Of a stretch of 17,429 nucleotides of DNA, positions 6,521 to 14,633 are shown in pieces. A model generated the notes under the pieces. It had not been told where the DNA came from, searched no databases, and saw nothing but the letters and a program-made list of their open reading frames with translations. Both the position numbers and the translations under genes were made by a program. Source of the stretch: Frigididesulfovibrio sp031553235 (GTDB taxonomy: Bacteria; Desulfobacterota; Desulfovibrionia; Desulfovibrionales; Desulfovibrionaceae); contig JAVBLS010000079.1 in NCBI GenBank assembly GCA_031553235.1, positions 1 through 17,429 of the forward strand, written 5' to 3'. Every line of letters begins with the position of its first letter. The stretch's first letter is position 1.

Positions 6521-7972
6521 ATGGGACATCCCACCGTCTACCCCACCGGGGCAACCATTTACAACCCGGACAAATGCTGGAACGGATTCACCATTCTCCC
6601 GGCTCCGGCCCAGGGCGCCCTGCTCATCGACATGAACGGCAATGAAGTGCGACTATGGCGCGACCTGCAGGGGTTCCCCAACAAGGTCTTCCCCGGCGGC
6701 CAGATCATGGGCAGCCGCGGCATCCGCAGCCCCAAATACGGCCTGCAGGATCAGGTCGACCTGATCCAGGTGGATTGGGACGGCAAGGTGGTCTGGGAAT
6801 TCAACCGTGCCGAGTACATTGAAGATCCGGGCGAGAAGCCGCAGTGGATGGCCCGCCAGCACCACGACTTCCAACGCGAAGGCAACCCCGTGGGCTACTA
6901 CGCCCCGGGCATGGAGCCGAAAATCGACTCCGGCAACACCCTGGTGCTTTGCCACAAAAACGTGCACTGCCCCTATATCAGCGACAAGCCCTTGGTCGAC
7001 GACATCATCTACGAGGTCAACTGGGAAGGCGACATCATCTGGGAATGGCTGTGCAGCGACCATGTGGAAGAAATGGGCTTTGACGAAAACGCCCGCAACG
7101 CCATGTGCCGCGACCCGAACATGCGCGGCGGCGCCCTGATCGACAACGCCCCGGCCGTGGGCGACTGGATGCACGTTAACTCCATGTCCACCCTTGGCCC
7201 CAACAAATGGTTCGAACAGGGCGACGAGCGCTTCCATCCGGACAATATCATCATCGACGGCCGTGAGACCAACATCATTCTGATCCTGAGCAAAAAGACC
7301 GGCAAGGTCGTCTGGCAGCTCGGCCCGGACTACAGCCAGGGCGCGGCCAAAAAAATCGGCTGGATCATCGGCCAGCACCACGCCCACATGATTCCCAAAG
7401 GCCTGCCCGGTGAAGGCAACATTCTGGTTTACGACAATGGCGGCTGGGGCGGCTACGGCGCTCCCAACCCGGCTTCGCCCCGGGGCGTGAAAAACGCCAC
7501 CCGCGACTGGTCGCGCATTCTGGAAATCAACCCGGTTTCCATGGAAGTGGTCTGGCGCTATACCCCGCACGAGGCCGGCTTCATCGTGCCCCTGGATGCC
7601 AACCGCTTTTACAGCCCCTTCATCAGCAGCGCCCAACGCCTGCCCAACGGCAACACCCTGATCACCGAAGGCTCCGACGGCCGGGTCTTTGAAGTGACCG
7701 CCGAGCACGAAATCGTCTGGGAATATATCTGCCCCTACTGGGGCAGGGGTGGCCTGAACCTGAACATGGTCTACCGCGCCTACCGTCTGCCGTATGAGTG
7801 GGTGCCCCAGGCCCAAAAAGCCGAAGAAACCCCGATCCATCGCATCGACGTGACCACCTGGCGCGTGCCCGGCGCCGGCAAGGTCGGCCCGCAAAGCGAA
7901 ATCTGCGTGGACGGCACCTTGGGTTTCGGCGTGGACGGCGGTCACTGCGTGGGCGCCACCGACGAAGAATAG
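6521..7972 (+). CDS. Arylsulfotransferase (ASST)-family protein without a signal peptide
   Basis: A 483-residue protein built of repeating blade motifs of the form D-x-x-G-x-V-V-W-E/Q, with Trp at 92, 174, 265, 345 and 400, in keeping with the six-bladed propeller of bacterial arylsulfate sulfotransferases. Conserved-looking histidine segments are RQHHDF (112-117) and GQHHAHMIPKG (284-294), followed by VYDNGGWGGYG. Known ASST enzymes move sulfate between phenolic compounds through a sulfo-histidine, and the studied enterobacterial form is periplasmic. This protein starts MGHPTVYPTGATIYN with no hydrophobic leader, so it should be cytoplasmic unless another route exists. It has about eight cysteines. 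AAGGAG lies 7 bases before the ATG. It appears monocistronic, with a hairpin after the stop. Family call good; substrate unknown. Confidence 0.82.
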   Translation: MGHPTVYPTGATIYNPDKCWNGFTILPAPAQGALLIDMNGNEVRLWRDLQGFPNKVFPGGQIMGSRGIRSPKYGLQDQVDLIQVDWDGKVVWEFNRAEYIEDPGEKPQWMARQHHDFQREGNPVGYYAPGMEPKIDSGNTLVLCHKNVHCPYISDKPLVDDIIYEVNWEGDIIWEWLCSDHVEEMGFDENARNAMCRDPNMRGGALIDNAPAVGDWMHVNSMSTLGPNKWFEQGDERFHPDNIIIDGRETNIILILSKKTGKVVWQLGPDYSQGAAKKIGWIIGQHHAHMIPKGLPGEGNILVYDNGGWGGYGAPNPASPRGVKNATRDWSRILEINPVSMEVVWRYTPHEAGFIVPLDANRFYSPFISSAQRLPNGNTLITEGSDGRVFEVTAEHEIVWEYICPYWGRGGLNLNMVYRAYRLPYEWVPQAQKAEETPIHRIDVTTWRVPGAGKVGPQSEICVDGTLGFGVDGGHCVGATDEE

Positions 7973-7990
7973 ACCGCAGCAGCCAAGCAC

Positions 7991-8035
7991 CGCGACAACG
8001 AAAGCCCCGGCGGAACCGGGGCTTTCGTTGTCGCG
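7991..8035 (+). terminator. 20-bp perfect hairpin after the arylsulfotransferase gene
   Basis: The arms 7991-8010 and 8016-8035 are perfectly complementary over 20 bases around a 5-base loop (CGGAA). The inner ten pairs, AAAGCCCCGG / CCGGGGCTTT, look like a terminator core, but the arm continues to pair and no T tract follows; instead GGAAAAAAA comes next. It starts 18 bases after the stop codon. It may end transcription or protect the 3' end. Confidence 0.6.
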
Positions 8036-8058
8036 GGAAAAAAATTCCTCGGGTCCGG

Positions 8059-8087
8059 TTTACTGCATTGCCGATATCATATACAAT
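8059..8087 (+). promoter_or_regulatory. Sigma-70-type promoter for mscL
   Basis: TTTACT at 8059-8064 (4 of 6), a 17-base spacer and TACAAT at 8082-8087 (5 of 6 to TATAAT). The transcript leader of about 90 bases would contain a hairpin TACCGCC / GGCGGTA (8116-8136) before the mscL start. Confidence 0.55.
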
Positions 8088-8182
8088 CGTAGTCATATTT
8101 CATACATAGTAAAAATACCGCCCGTATGTGGCGGTAAACCATCCGCCCCGACGAAGCCGCCAACGAAGGCATCGGATAACCT

Positions 8183-8641
8183 ATGGTACTATTGAAAGAA
8201 TTTAAGGAATTCGCCGTCAAGGGCAACGCGGTGGACATGGCCGTCGGCATCGTTATCGGCGCGGCCTTCGGCAAAATCGTCGACTCCCTGGTCAAGGACG
8301 TGATCATGCCGCCCATCGGCCTGCTCATGGGCAAGGTGGATTTTACCAACCTGTTCGTAACCCTGCACGACGGCAAGACGCCCGGCCCCTATGAGACGCT
8401 GAAGGCCGCCCAGGATTCCGGGGCCGTGACCCTGAACCTGGGCCTGTTCGTTAACGTGCTGATCAGCTTCATCATTATCTCGTTTGCCGTGTTCATGCTG
8501 GTCAAAGGCCTGAACCAACTGCGCGCCGTCACGGGCACGGCGGCGGCCACGGACAAGAAGGACTGCCCTTTCTGCTTCAGCTCCATTCCGTTGCAAGCCA
8601 CCCGCTGCCCGAATTGCACCTCGCAATTGCAGAGCAGATAA
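8183..8641 (+). CDS. mscL: Large-conductance mechanosensitive channel MscL
   Basis: A 152-residue channel subunit. The start MVLLKEFKEFAVKGNAVDMA and the pore helix VGIVIGAAFGKIVDSLVKDVIMPP are diagnostic; TM1 is about 15-45 and TM2 about 84-108, with a periplasmic loop between. MscL opens under membrane tension to release solutes during hypo-osmotic shock. It is a little longer than the E. coli form because the C-terminus ends in a cysteine pair module, Cys128-x-x-Cys131 and Cys142-x-x-Cys145, which resembles a small zinc ribbon. The ribosome binding site is weak (GAAGG about 12 bases upstream of the ATG). It stands alone, with its own promoter, upstream of the ribosomal pair. Confidence 0.95.
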   Translation: MVLLKEFKEFAVKGNAVDMAVGIVIGAAFGKIVDSLVKDVIMPPIGLLMGKVDFTNLFVTLHDGKTPGPYETLKAAQDSGAVTLNLGLFVNVLISFIIISFAVFMLVKGLNQLRAVTGTAAATDKKDCPFCFSSIPLQATRCPNCTSQLQSR

Positions 8642-8666
8642 ACACCAAAAAAACACTGCGGTGGCC

Positions 8667-8695
8667 TTGACTTTCGGAGACCTTCCGTTTACATG
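8667..8695 (+). promoter_or_regulatory. Promoter for rplM-rpsI
   Basis: TTGACT at 8667-8672 (5 of 6 to TTGACA), a 17-base spacer and TACATG at 8690-8695 (weak -10). It is correctly placed in the 91-base gap between mscL and rplM. Confidence 0.45.
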
Positions 8696-8732
8696 TTCGG
8701 TCTTTCGAGCAGCGATAAGGAGCCGCAACTTT

Positions 8733-9164
8733 ATGAAGACCTTTACTCCGACGCCCAAAGACATCCAGCGCGAATGGTTCGTGGTGGACGCCACCGATCT
8801 GGTGCTCGGCCGTCTGGCCGCGCAAATCGCGCACCGTCTGCGCGGCAAGCATAAGCCCGAGTTCGCCCCGCATATGGACAACGGCGATTTTATCGTGGTT
8901 GTGAACTGCGAAAAAATTCGCGTGACCGGCAACAAGGCCGCCAACAAGATGTATTACCGCCACAGCGGATACGTGGGCGGTCTGAAGACCATGAGCTATG
9001 AAAAACTCATGGAAACCAAGCCGCATCTCGCCCTGATGCACGCGGTCAAGGGCATGCTGCCCAAGAATCGCTTGAGCCGGGCTCTGCTGAAAAAGCTGAG
9101 AATTTATGCCGGCGCCGAGCACCCGCACACGGCCCAGCAACCCAAACCCTTGACCTTCAACTAG
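8733..9164 (+). CDS. rplM: 50S ribosomal protein L13
   Basis: A 143-residue protein, the normal L13 length. Family parts are clear: REWFVVDATDLVLGRLAAQI near residues 12-31, GDFIVVVNCEKIRVTGNK, YYRHSGYVGGLK and AVKGMLPKNRLSR. L13 binds 23S rRNA early in large-subunit assembly. The ATG at 8733 (MKTFTPTPKD) has AAGGAG 10 bases upstream; a longer in-frame ATG at 8661 would overlap the promoter and lacks family support. It is followed after 13 bases by rpsI, the usual two-gene operon. Confidence 0.97.
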   Translation: MKTFTPTPKDIQREWFVVDATDLVLGRLAAQIAHRLRGKHKPEFAPHMDNGDFIVVVNCEKIRVTGNKAANKMYYRHSGYVGGLKTMSYEKLMETKPHLALMHAVKGMLPKNRLSRALLKKLRIYAGAEHPHTAQQPKPLTFN

Positions 9165-9177
9165 GCGGGAGTATCCC

Positions 9178-9570
9178 ATGTCCACCGAATTCAAGTACGG
9201 CACCGGCCGTCGCAAAAACGCCACGGCGCGCACCCGCGTGTACACCGGCGCCGGCCTGATTGAAGTCAACGGCCGCCCCTTTGACAACTATTTCCCCCGC
9301 AAGACCCTGCAGATGATCATCCGTCAGCCGCTGGCTCTGGCCAAGCTGCTCGACAAGGTCGACGTGAAGATCAATGTCCAGGGCGGCGGCGTGAGCGGTC
9401 AGGCCGAGGCGGTTCGCCACGGCATTTCCCGTGCTCTGCTGGAAATGGACCCCGCCCTACGCGGCCTGCTGAAAAAAGCCGGCTTCCTTACCCGCGACGC
9501 CCGTAAAAAGGAACGCAAAAAGTACGGCCTCCGCGCCGCCCGCGCCCGCTACCAGTATTCCAAGCGTTAA
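9178..9570 (+). CDS. rpsI: 30S ribosomal protein S9
   Basis: A 130-residue protein with the S9 hallmarks: YGTGRRKNATARTRVY at the start, GGGVSGQAEAVRHGISRALL in the middle and the basic C-terminal tail KKYGLRAARARYQYSKR, whose final Lys-Arg reaches the tRNA in the P site. The ATG has GGGAG a short way upstream. It is co-transcribed with rplM and followed by a strong intrinsic terminator. Confidence 0.97.
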   Translation: MSTEFKYGTGRRKNATARTRVYTGAGLIEVNGRPFDNYFPRKTLQMIIRQPLALAKLLDKVDVKINVQGGGVSGQAEAVRHGISRALLEMDPALRGLLKKAGFLTRDARKKERKKYGLRAARARYQYSKR

Positions 9571-9594
9571 TTCACATGTATTGCTGTCTTGCAG

Positions 9595-9621
9595 GGCGGC
9601 CCGCAGGGGCCGCCTTTTTTT
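9595..9621 (+). terminator. Intrinsic terminator of rplM-rpsI
   Basis: GGCGGCCC (9595-9602) and GGGCCGCC (9607-9614) form an 8-bp GC stem with a 4-base loop, directly followed by seven T residues. It starts 24 bases after the rpsI stop. Confidence 0.9.
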
Positions 9622-9764
9622 ATGCCCGACCGCCGGGCTCTCGGGTGACGCCCCGGAATGGGCACACTCTCTACAAGTCCGCATGATATTCTTTACATCC
9701 CGGCCGCCTGGCGGTACTTGAGAAACAAAAATACGCACGAACGCAACCAGGCCCCCCTCGGTTG

Positions 9765-11402
9765 ATGAAGCACGCAGTATATCGGATGATCCAAATGAAA
9801 TGCCCGCAGGCTCACAGGCAAGTGTCGACAGCGGCCTCTCCCTTCCGCCGCAGGCTCTTTACTTACCGGCTCTTCGTCTGTCTGCTCCCGGCGCTGTTTG
9901 CCGTCGGCTGTGCGCCCAATATTCCCCCCCAGTCCACAATTGTAGACCCGACCAAGCTTGAAGCCGGCACGGCTCTGCCCACAGCCGCCGGGTTTCATTG
10001 GCCTGCCGACCGTTGGTGGGAGGTCTATGGCGACCCGCAGCTCGACCGTTTGGTGGAACAAGCCCTACAGGAAAGCCCGAACCTGCGGTTGGCCGAAGCC
10101 CGGGTGCGCATGGCCCAGGGCGCGGCCGTAGCCGCGGGTGCCGGTCTGTATCCGTCGCTCAATGCCGGCGGCAAGATGATCGACACCCATTACAGCAAAA
10201 ACATCTATTTTGCCGAAGAGCAGGCGGGACATACCCTTTGGGATAATGCCGCGCTGCTTTCCGCGTCGTACATCCTGGATCTCTGGGGCAAAGAGAAGGC
10301 CGGTTACACCGCCGGGCTGAGCGCCTCGGCGGCGGCCACCGCCGAGGCGCAGGTCGCCCGCCTGGTGCTGGAAACCGGCGTGGTGCGCACCTATATCCGG
10401 CTTTCCGCCGAGTATGAACTGCTCCACGTGGCCCGCAAAACCCTGGCCCAGCGGGAGCAGGTCTATCGCCTCTCCCGCGAGCTTTTGTCGGCCGGCATCG
10501 ACTCGGAACTGGCCGTCAGCCAGGCCGCCATTCCCATTCCGGTGGGCCGGGCCCGTATCGCCGAACTGGAGTCGGCCATCGTCACCACCAAACAGCAGAT
10601 CGCCGCCCTCGCCGGCCAAGGTCCGGGCGCCGGCGAAACAATTGCACAGCCCGCACTGACCTTGAAGGACTCCGCAGGCCTGCCCGCCTCCCTGCCGGCC
10701 GATCTGGCCGGACGCAGGCCGGACATCACGGCCGCGCGGCTGCGCGTGCTGGCCGCCGGGCAGGACATTGTCGCGGCCAAGGCGGCTTTTTATCCCAACA
10801 TCAACTTGGCCGCTTCGGGCGGATACCTTGGCGTCGGCCTGGACCAGTTCATCACTCCCGGCTCGTTGACCGCCCAGGCGGGACCGGCCGTGAACCTGCC
10901 GCTCTTCCAGGGCGGGCGCCTGCGCGGCAACCTGAGCGCGAGTACGGCCGCATACGATGCGGCTGTGGAGCACTATAACCAAACTGTCATTTCCGCCCTT
11001 TCCGCGGTTGCCGGCCGAGTGGAAGAGATCGACTCGCTGAAAAAGCAGTCCAAAGAAGCCTACAAGGCCCTGAAACTTGCCCGCAAGGCCCGCGAAATCA
11101 GCCTGCGCGGCTATCAGGCCGGTCTGATGGAATACATTAACGTGCTGATGACGGAAAATACCCTGCTGACCGAAGAAAACCGGACCGTGACCCTGGCCGC
11201 CCGCCGGCTGGATGCCCATGCTCGTCTTATGTATGAACTTGGCGGCGGCTACAAGGCTGCCCCCGATCCGACGACCCCGCCCCTTCCGGCCCCCTTTGCC
11301 GCCGATGCGCCCCCCGCCCCGACGCTTGCCGCCACACCGGCAGACCCGGGGGATGCAACCGGCCGGCCGCACACAACCGATCCCAAAGAGGCACGGCCGT
11401 GA
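9765..11402 (+). CDS. Efflux outer-membrane lipoprotein, NodT/TolC-like family
   Basis: A 545-residue outer-membrane factor of a tripartite pump. The N-terminus has an Arg-rich patch, a hydrophobic stretch and a lipobox AVGC with Cys49, so it should be lipidated. The family motif WWEVYGDPQLDRLVEQAL follows, then two outer-membrane efflux repeats with long helices, including PDITAARLRVLAAGQDI and PLFQGGRLRGN. Such proteins form the trimeric channel through the outer membrane. A proline/alanine-rich tail of about 50 residues extends past the usual end (YELGGGY). Start choice is uncertain: TTG at 9762, ATG at 9765 and ATG at 9786 or 9795 are in frame and none has a good ribosome binding site. 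It is the first gene of the pump operon; its stop overlaps the next start by 4 bases. I found no convincing promoter in the 140-base gap upstream. Confidence 0.88.
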   Translation: MKHAVYRMIQMKCPQAHRQVSTAASPFRRRLFTYRLFVCLLPALFAVGCAPNIPPQSTIVDPTKLEAGTALPTAAGFHWPADRWWEVYGDPQLDRLVEQALQESPNLRLAEARVRMAQGAAVAAGAGLYPSLNAGGKMIDTHYSKNIYFAEEQAGHTLWDNAALLSASYILDLWGKEKAGYTAGLSASAAATAEAQVARLVLETGVVRTYIRLSAEYELLHVARKTLAQREQVYRLSRELLSAGIDSELAVSQAAIPIPVGRARIAELESAIVTTKQQIAALAGQGPGAGETIAQPALTLKDSAGLPASLPADLAGRRPDITAARLRVLAAGQDIVAAKAAFYPNINLAASGGYLGVGLDQFITPGSLTAQAGPAVNLPLFQGGRLRGNLSASTAAYDAAVEHYNQTVISALSAVAGRVEEIDSLKKQSKEAYKALKLARKAREISLRGYQAGLMEYINVLMTENTLLTEENRTVTLAARRLDAHARLMYELGGGYKAAPDPTTPPLPAPFAADAPPAPTLAATPADPGDATGRPHTTDPKEARP

Positions 11403-13561
11403 AGCCGGCGTTCCTGGCCGATCCCGGGCCGTGGCGGGAAGAAATCCGCAGGCAGTTCCCCGCAGTCCTGCGACAGGAAGGCGCGCGTTGGGGTTTTGTG
11501 CTGCGCGCCGCTTTGGCGGCCTTCATAGCACTTGGACTGGCCATGTTCCTGGAACTGGACCAACCCTCCACGGCCATGGTCACCGCCCTGGTGGTCATTC
11601 AGCCCCAAAGCGGCGCCGTCATCTCCAAAAGCTTCTACCGGGTGCTCGGCACTCTGGCCGGGGGGGTGGTGGCTGTTTTGCTGTTTTCGCTGTTCGCGCA
11701 GCAGCAGCCCCTGCTTATTGCCGGGATGTGCCTATGGGTGGCCGTCTGCACGGCCGGTTCGGCGCAACTGCGCCACTACCGGGCATACGGGTTCGTGCTG
11801 GCCGGGTACACGGCCTGCCTGATCGCCTTGCCCAACCTGAACACTCCCGAACTTATCTTCACTGCCGCCTCTCTGAGAATTTCCGAGGTTTTCATCGGCA
11901 TTCTCAGTGTCGCCCTGAGCAGTGAGATCATTTTCCCCAAGGCCATACAAAATACCCTGTATGCCATGGCAGACAACTGTTTCATCTCTTTCGGCGATCT
12001 AGCCTGCACGACCCTGACCGGGGAGATACCTATAGCCGAGATGGAACGCATCCAACTACGCTTCATCCGCGATGTGGCCACGCTGGACGGCCACGGAGCC
12101 TCAGCCGCCTTCGAAGCCGGGGGCGCTCTGGATCACAGCCGGGTGCGTCTGTTCAACACCGAGTTCATGGTGGTTTCCACCAGTTTTCATGCCATGTCCG
12201 CTTTCATAAACGCCTTGCCGAAAGCGGACGACGATCCCGTCCGGATTTTCTTTCGCAACATTTTAGCCGAAGTGGCCAAATGCCTCGCTCCGCAAGGCGT
12301 TTTCGCCCGTACCCCCGAAGAGGCCGGAACCGCCGCGTCGTCTCTTGCAGCCTGCCGCGAAAAGGTTGACGCGGATTTGGCCGCGCTTTTTGCCCACAGC
12401 CGCTTTTACCTGGAGGAGCGCCGCTTCTTTGAAAGCGGTATGCACATACTGCATCGCTTTCTCACCGACATGCAGGCCTATCTGCTGCAATACGCCCACC
12501 TTCGTGACCCGCGGCCGTCCGCCGGCTCTCGCTCCTTCCGCTCCAATGCCGGAACCGACAGGGGTATCGCCCTTGTGGCTGGTCTGCGGGCCGGGCTGGT
12601 GCTGGCTCTTGTGGCCTTATTCTGGCATGCCGCGGACTGGTCGGTCGGCTCACAGGCAGCCATTTTTGCCGTGGTTTTCTGCAGCCTCCAAGCCGCGAGT
12701 TCCAACCCCACACGCTCCATTATGCTCAGCATCAGCGGCTGCATCCTGGGGGTGGCGTTGGGAATGGTCTACTGTTTTCAAGTGCTGCCGCATATGCCCG
12801 ACTTTGTGCCCATGTGCGCGGCCCTATTCCCCTTCCTGGCGGTGGGGACGTATTTGATGACCATCCCGTCGGTCGGCGGTCTGGGCGGAGGCTACAACTT
12901 TGTCTTCGCTTCCTTTGCCAACCCGGGGCTGGCCCTGCATATCGTTCCAGAGTCCCTGGTGGCCGGCGGGCTCGGCCAACTGTCCGGCATTCTCCTGGCC
13001 GGGGTCATGCTGGCCGTGTTCCTGCCCTCTGGAGGCGCATGGTGGAAGCGACGCCTGCAAAGGGGGCTTCTGCGCGAAGCCGCCCGCACCTGCCGGGGCA
13101 GGCCCGGCTCTCTTCTGCCGCACTTTGAAAGCAGGACACGCAATATTCTCCTGCAACACATCACCAGCGCCCTTCCAACCGACAAGGAAAAACAGACCAT
13201 GCTCAAACGCGCCCTGGCCATCGGCAACCTCGGCCGGGTGACCATCGAAATACGGCATAACATAAGCGAAGGTACCTTCTCTCCGGCAGAAAAAAAATTG
13301 CTGCTCCCGATCATGGCGGAGCTGCAGCAGGTCTTGGAAATTCCCAGTTTCTCGCATTACCGCGTGTTGTTGGCAAAAATTCAGGACACCGCCCGAAAAC
13401 TGGAAGACATGACCGTTGCCGGGGTTCCAACCTGCGCCCCGGGCGGCGCGGCCTCGCTTACCCGCATTCTGCAACGCGCGTTGATGCACATGGCGGAAGA
13501 GTTGCGCATGTTCAAGCCCCGGCGGTCGGACGCCGGGAGGAGGCAGGCGCATGCCGCGTGA
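11399..13561 (+). CDS. FUSC-family (AaeB/fusaric-acid-type) inner-membrane efflux protein
   Basis: A 720-residue membrane protein with the twofold layout of the FUSC/AaeB family: an N-terminal membrane block (about 33-180, including STAMVTALVVIQPQSGAV), a large soluble part, a second membrane block (about 395-540, with ADWSVGSQAAIFAVVFCSL and NPTRSIM) and a cytoplasmic C-terminal domain. Relatives export aromatic carboxylic acids such as p-hydroxybenzoate or fusaric acid; the actual substrate here is not known. The GTG start overlaps the preceding stop (GTGA) and has AGAGG upstream, indicating translational coupling. Its end overlaps the next gene by 11 bases. Confidence 0.87.
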   Translation: MKPAFLADPGPWREEIRRQFPAVLRQEGARWGFVLRAALAAFIALGLAMFLELDQPSTAMVTALVVIQPQSGAVISKSFYRVLGTLAGGVVAVLLFSLFAQQQPLLIAGMCLWVAVCTAGSAQLRHYRAYGFVLAGYTACLIALPNLNTPELIFTAASLRISEVFIGILSVALSSEIIFPKAIQNTLYAMADNCFISFGDLACTTLTGEIPIAEMERIQLRFIRDVATLDGHGASAAFEAGGALDHSRVRLFNTEFMVVSTSFHAMSAFINALPKADDDPVRIFFRNILAEVAKCLAPQGVFARTPEEAGTAASSLAACREKVDADLAALFAHSRFYLEERRFFESGMHILHRFLTDMQAYLLQYAHLRDPRPSAGSRSFRSNAGTDRGIALVAGLRAGLVLALVALFWHAADWSVGSQAAIFAVVFCSLQAASSNPTRSIMLSISGCILGVALGMVYCFQVLPHMPDFVPMCAALFPFLAVGTYLMTIPSVGGLGGGYNFVFASFANPGLALHIVPESLVAGGLGQLSGILLAGVMLAVFLPSGGAWWKRRLQRGLLREAARTCRGRPGSLLPHFESRTRNILLQHITSALPTDKEKQTMLKRALAIGNLGRVTIEIRHNISEGTFSPAEKKLLLPIMAELQQVLEIPSFSHYRVLLAKIQDTARKLEDMTVAGVPTCAPGGAASLTRILQRALMHMAEELRMFKPRRSDAGRRQAHAA

Positions 13562-13751
13562 AAGCTTTATTTTAGGTATGTCCATGCCCAGCCTGGTCCC
13601 CTTGTTCTTTATTTGCCTCGTCCTGCTATGGCTGCTGGACAGACATCTCTTCGTTCCCAGGGGGGTATACCGGAAAGTGGCTCATCCGCCGCTGTTCCGT
13701 ATCACCGTGTTCGTGCTGCTCTTTTGCTGCGCGGGGCTCATCGTCTATTGA
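13551..13751 (+). CDS. DUF1656 small membrane protein (AaeX-like)
   Basis: A 66-residue protein with two hydrophobic segments (about 13-30 and 47-65) separated by a basic loop LDRHLFVPRGVYRKVAHP, the DUF1656 pattern. These proteins sit between the FUSC and HlyD genes in AaeXAB-like operons; their role in the pump is not settled. GGAGGAGG lies 7 bases before the ATG and overlaps the end of the FUSC gene, so translation is coupled. Confidence 0.85.
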   Translation: MPRESFILGMSMPSLVPLFFICLVLLWLLDRHLFVPRGVYRKVAHPPLFRITVFVLLFCCAGLIVY

Positions 13752-13772
13752 CCGTTTGCGGCAGGAGGTCTC

Positions 13773-14633
13773 ATGCGTATCACCATATTGCTCCGATTTT
13801 TCATCACCGGCATTGTGCTGGCCGCGGCCATAGCGACGGCCATGCTGCTCTGGCGGCATTACATGTACACGCCCTGGACCCGCGACGGCAGAGTGCAGGC
13901 CGACGTGATCACCATTGCCTCGGACATTGCCGGGTTGGTGGTCGAGGTGCCGGTCAAGGACAACCAATTCGTGAAAAAAGGCGACCTGCTCATGCGCATC
14001 GACCCGGAGCGCTACCGCTTTGCTTTGGCCCAGGCCGACGCCCAGGTAGCCACGGCAGAGCTGGAGGCCCAGCGCCTGCGCGACGAAGCCTCGCGCCGCG
14101 CCCGGGTGGGAACCGATGTCGTTTCCATTGAGGCGCACGAAATGGCCAAAATCGCCGCGTCGACGGCTGAAACCAGACTGGATGAGGCCAAGGCCCGCAA
14201 GGATCTTGCAACTCTCAACCTGGCCCGCACCGAAGTGCGCTCGCCGGTGGACGGCTGGGTGACCAACCTGAATGTCTTCCAGGGCGATTACGCGTCGACG
14301 GGCGTGCCGCGCATGGCGGTCGTCGACGCGAATTCTTTCTGGATCTGCGGCTACTTTGAAGAAACGAAGCTTCCCTACCTGCACCCAGGCGACCCGGTAT
14401 CCATTGAAATGCTCGACGGCACCCCCGCTTTTTCCGGAGAAGTGGACAGCATTGCCAAAGGCATCGGCGAACGCGAAAACCCCACAGGCGGCAAACTTCT
14501 TGTGGATGTGAACCCGACCTACAACTGGGTGCGCCTGGCCCAGCGCATCCCTGTGCGCATTCGACTTGTCGGCGCACACCCTCCTCTTTTCATCGGCACG
14601 TCCTGCACGGTCATTGTCCACCCCAAGCAATAG
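13773..14633 (+). CDS. HlyD-family periplasmic adaptor (AaeA-like)
   Basis: A 286-residue membrane-fusion protein. One N-terminal membrane anchor (about 5-27) is followed by TPWTRDGRVQADVITIASDIAG, the start of the lipoyl half motif, then VPVKDNQFVKKGDLLMRIDP, a helical hairpin (about 85-150), the second lipoyl half (LARTEVRSPVDGWVTNL) and a beta-barrel part (SFWICGYFEETKL). It would link the FUSC protein to the outer-membrane lipoprotein across the periplasm. AGGAGG precedes the ATG; the gap to the DUF1656 gene is 21 bases. It is the last gene of the operon. No strong terminator follows, only a weak CGGAC/GTCCG hairpin at 14636-14669. Confidence 0.9.
   Translation: MRITILLRFFITGIVLAAAIATAMLLWRHYMYTPWTRDGRVQADVITIASDIAGLVVEVPVKDNQFVKKGDLLMRIDPERYRFALAQADAQVATAELEAQRLRDEASRRARVGTDVVSIEAHEMAKIAASTAETRLDEAKARKDLATLNLARTEVRSPVDGWVTNLNVFQGDYASTGVPRMAVVDANSFWICGYFEETKLPYLHPGDPVSIEMLDGTPAFSGEVDSIAKGIGERENPTGGKLLVDVNPTYNWVRLAQRIPVRIRLVGAHPPLFIGTSCTVIVHPKQ

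Noticed and set aside
6653..7990. Long open frame (445 codons) on the minus strand opposite the arylsulfotransferase gene
   Set aside because: It is the antisense shadow of a strongly supported gene in GC-rich DNA, with a His/Ala/Gly/Val-rich composition and no family motif.
10065..11372. Long minus-strand frame (435 codons) opposite the NodT-like gene
   Set aside because: It is antisense to a gene with clear family motifs, and its Gly/Arg/Gln-rich sequence has no recognisable domain.
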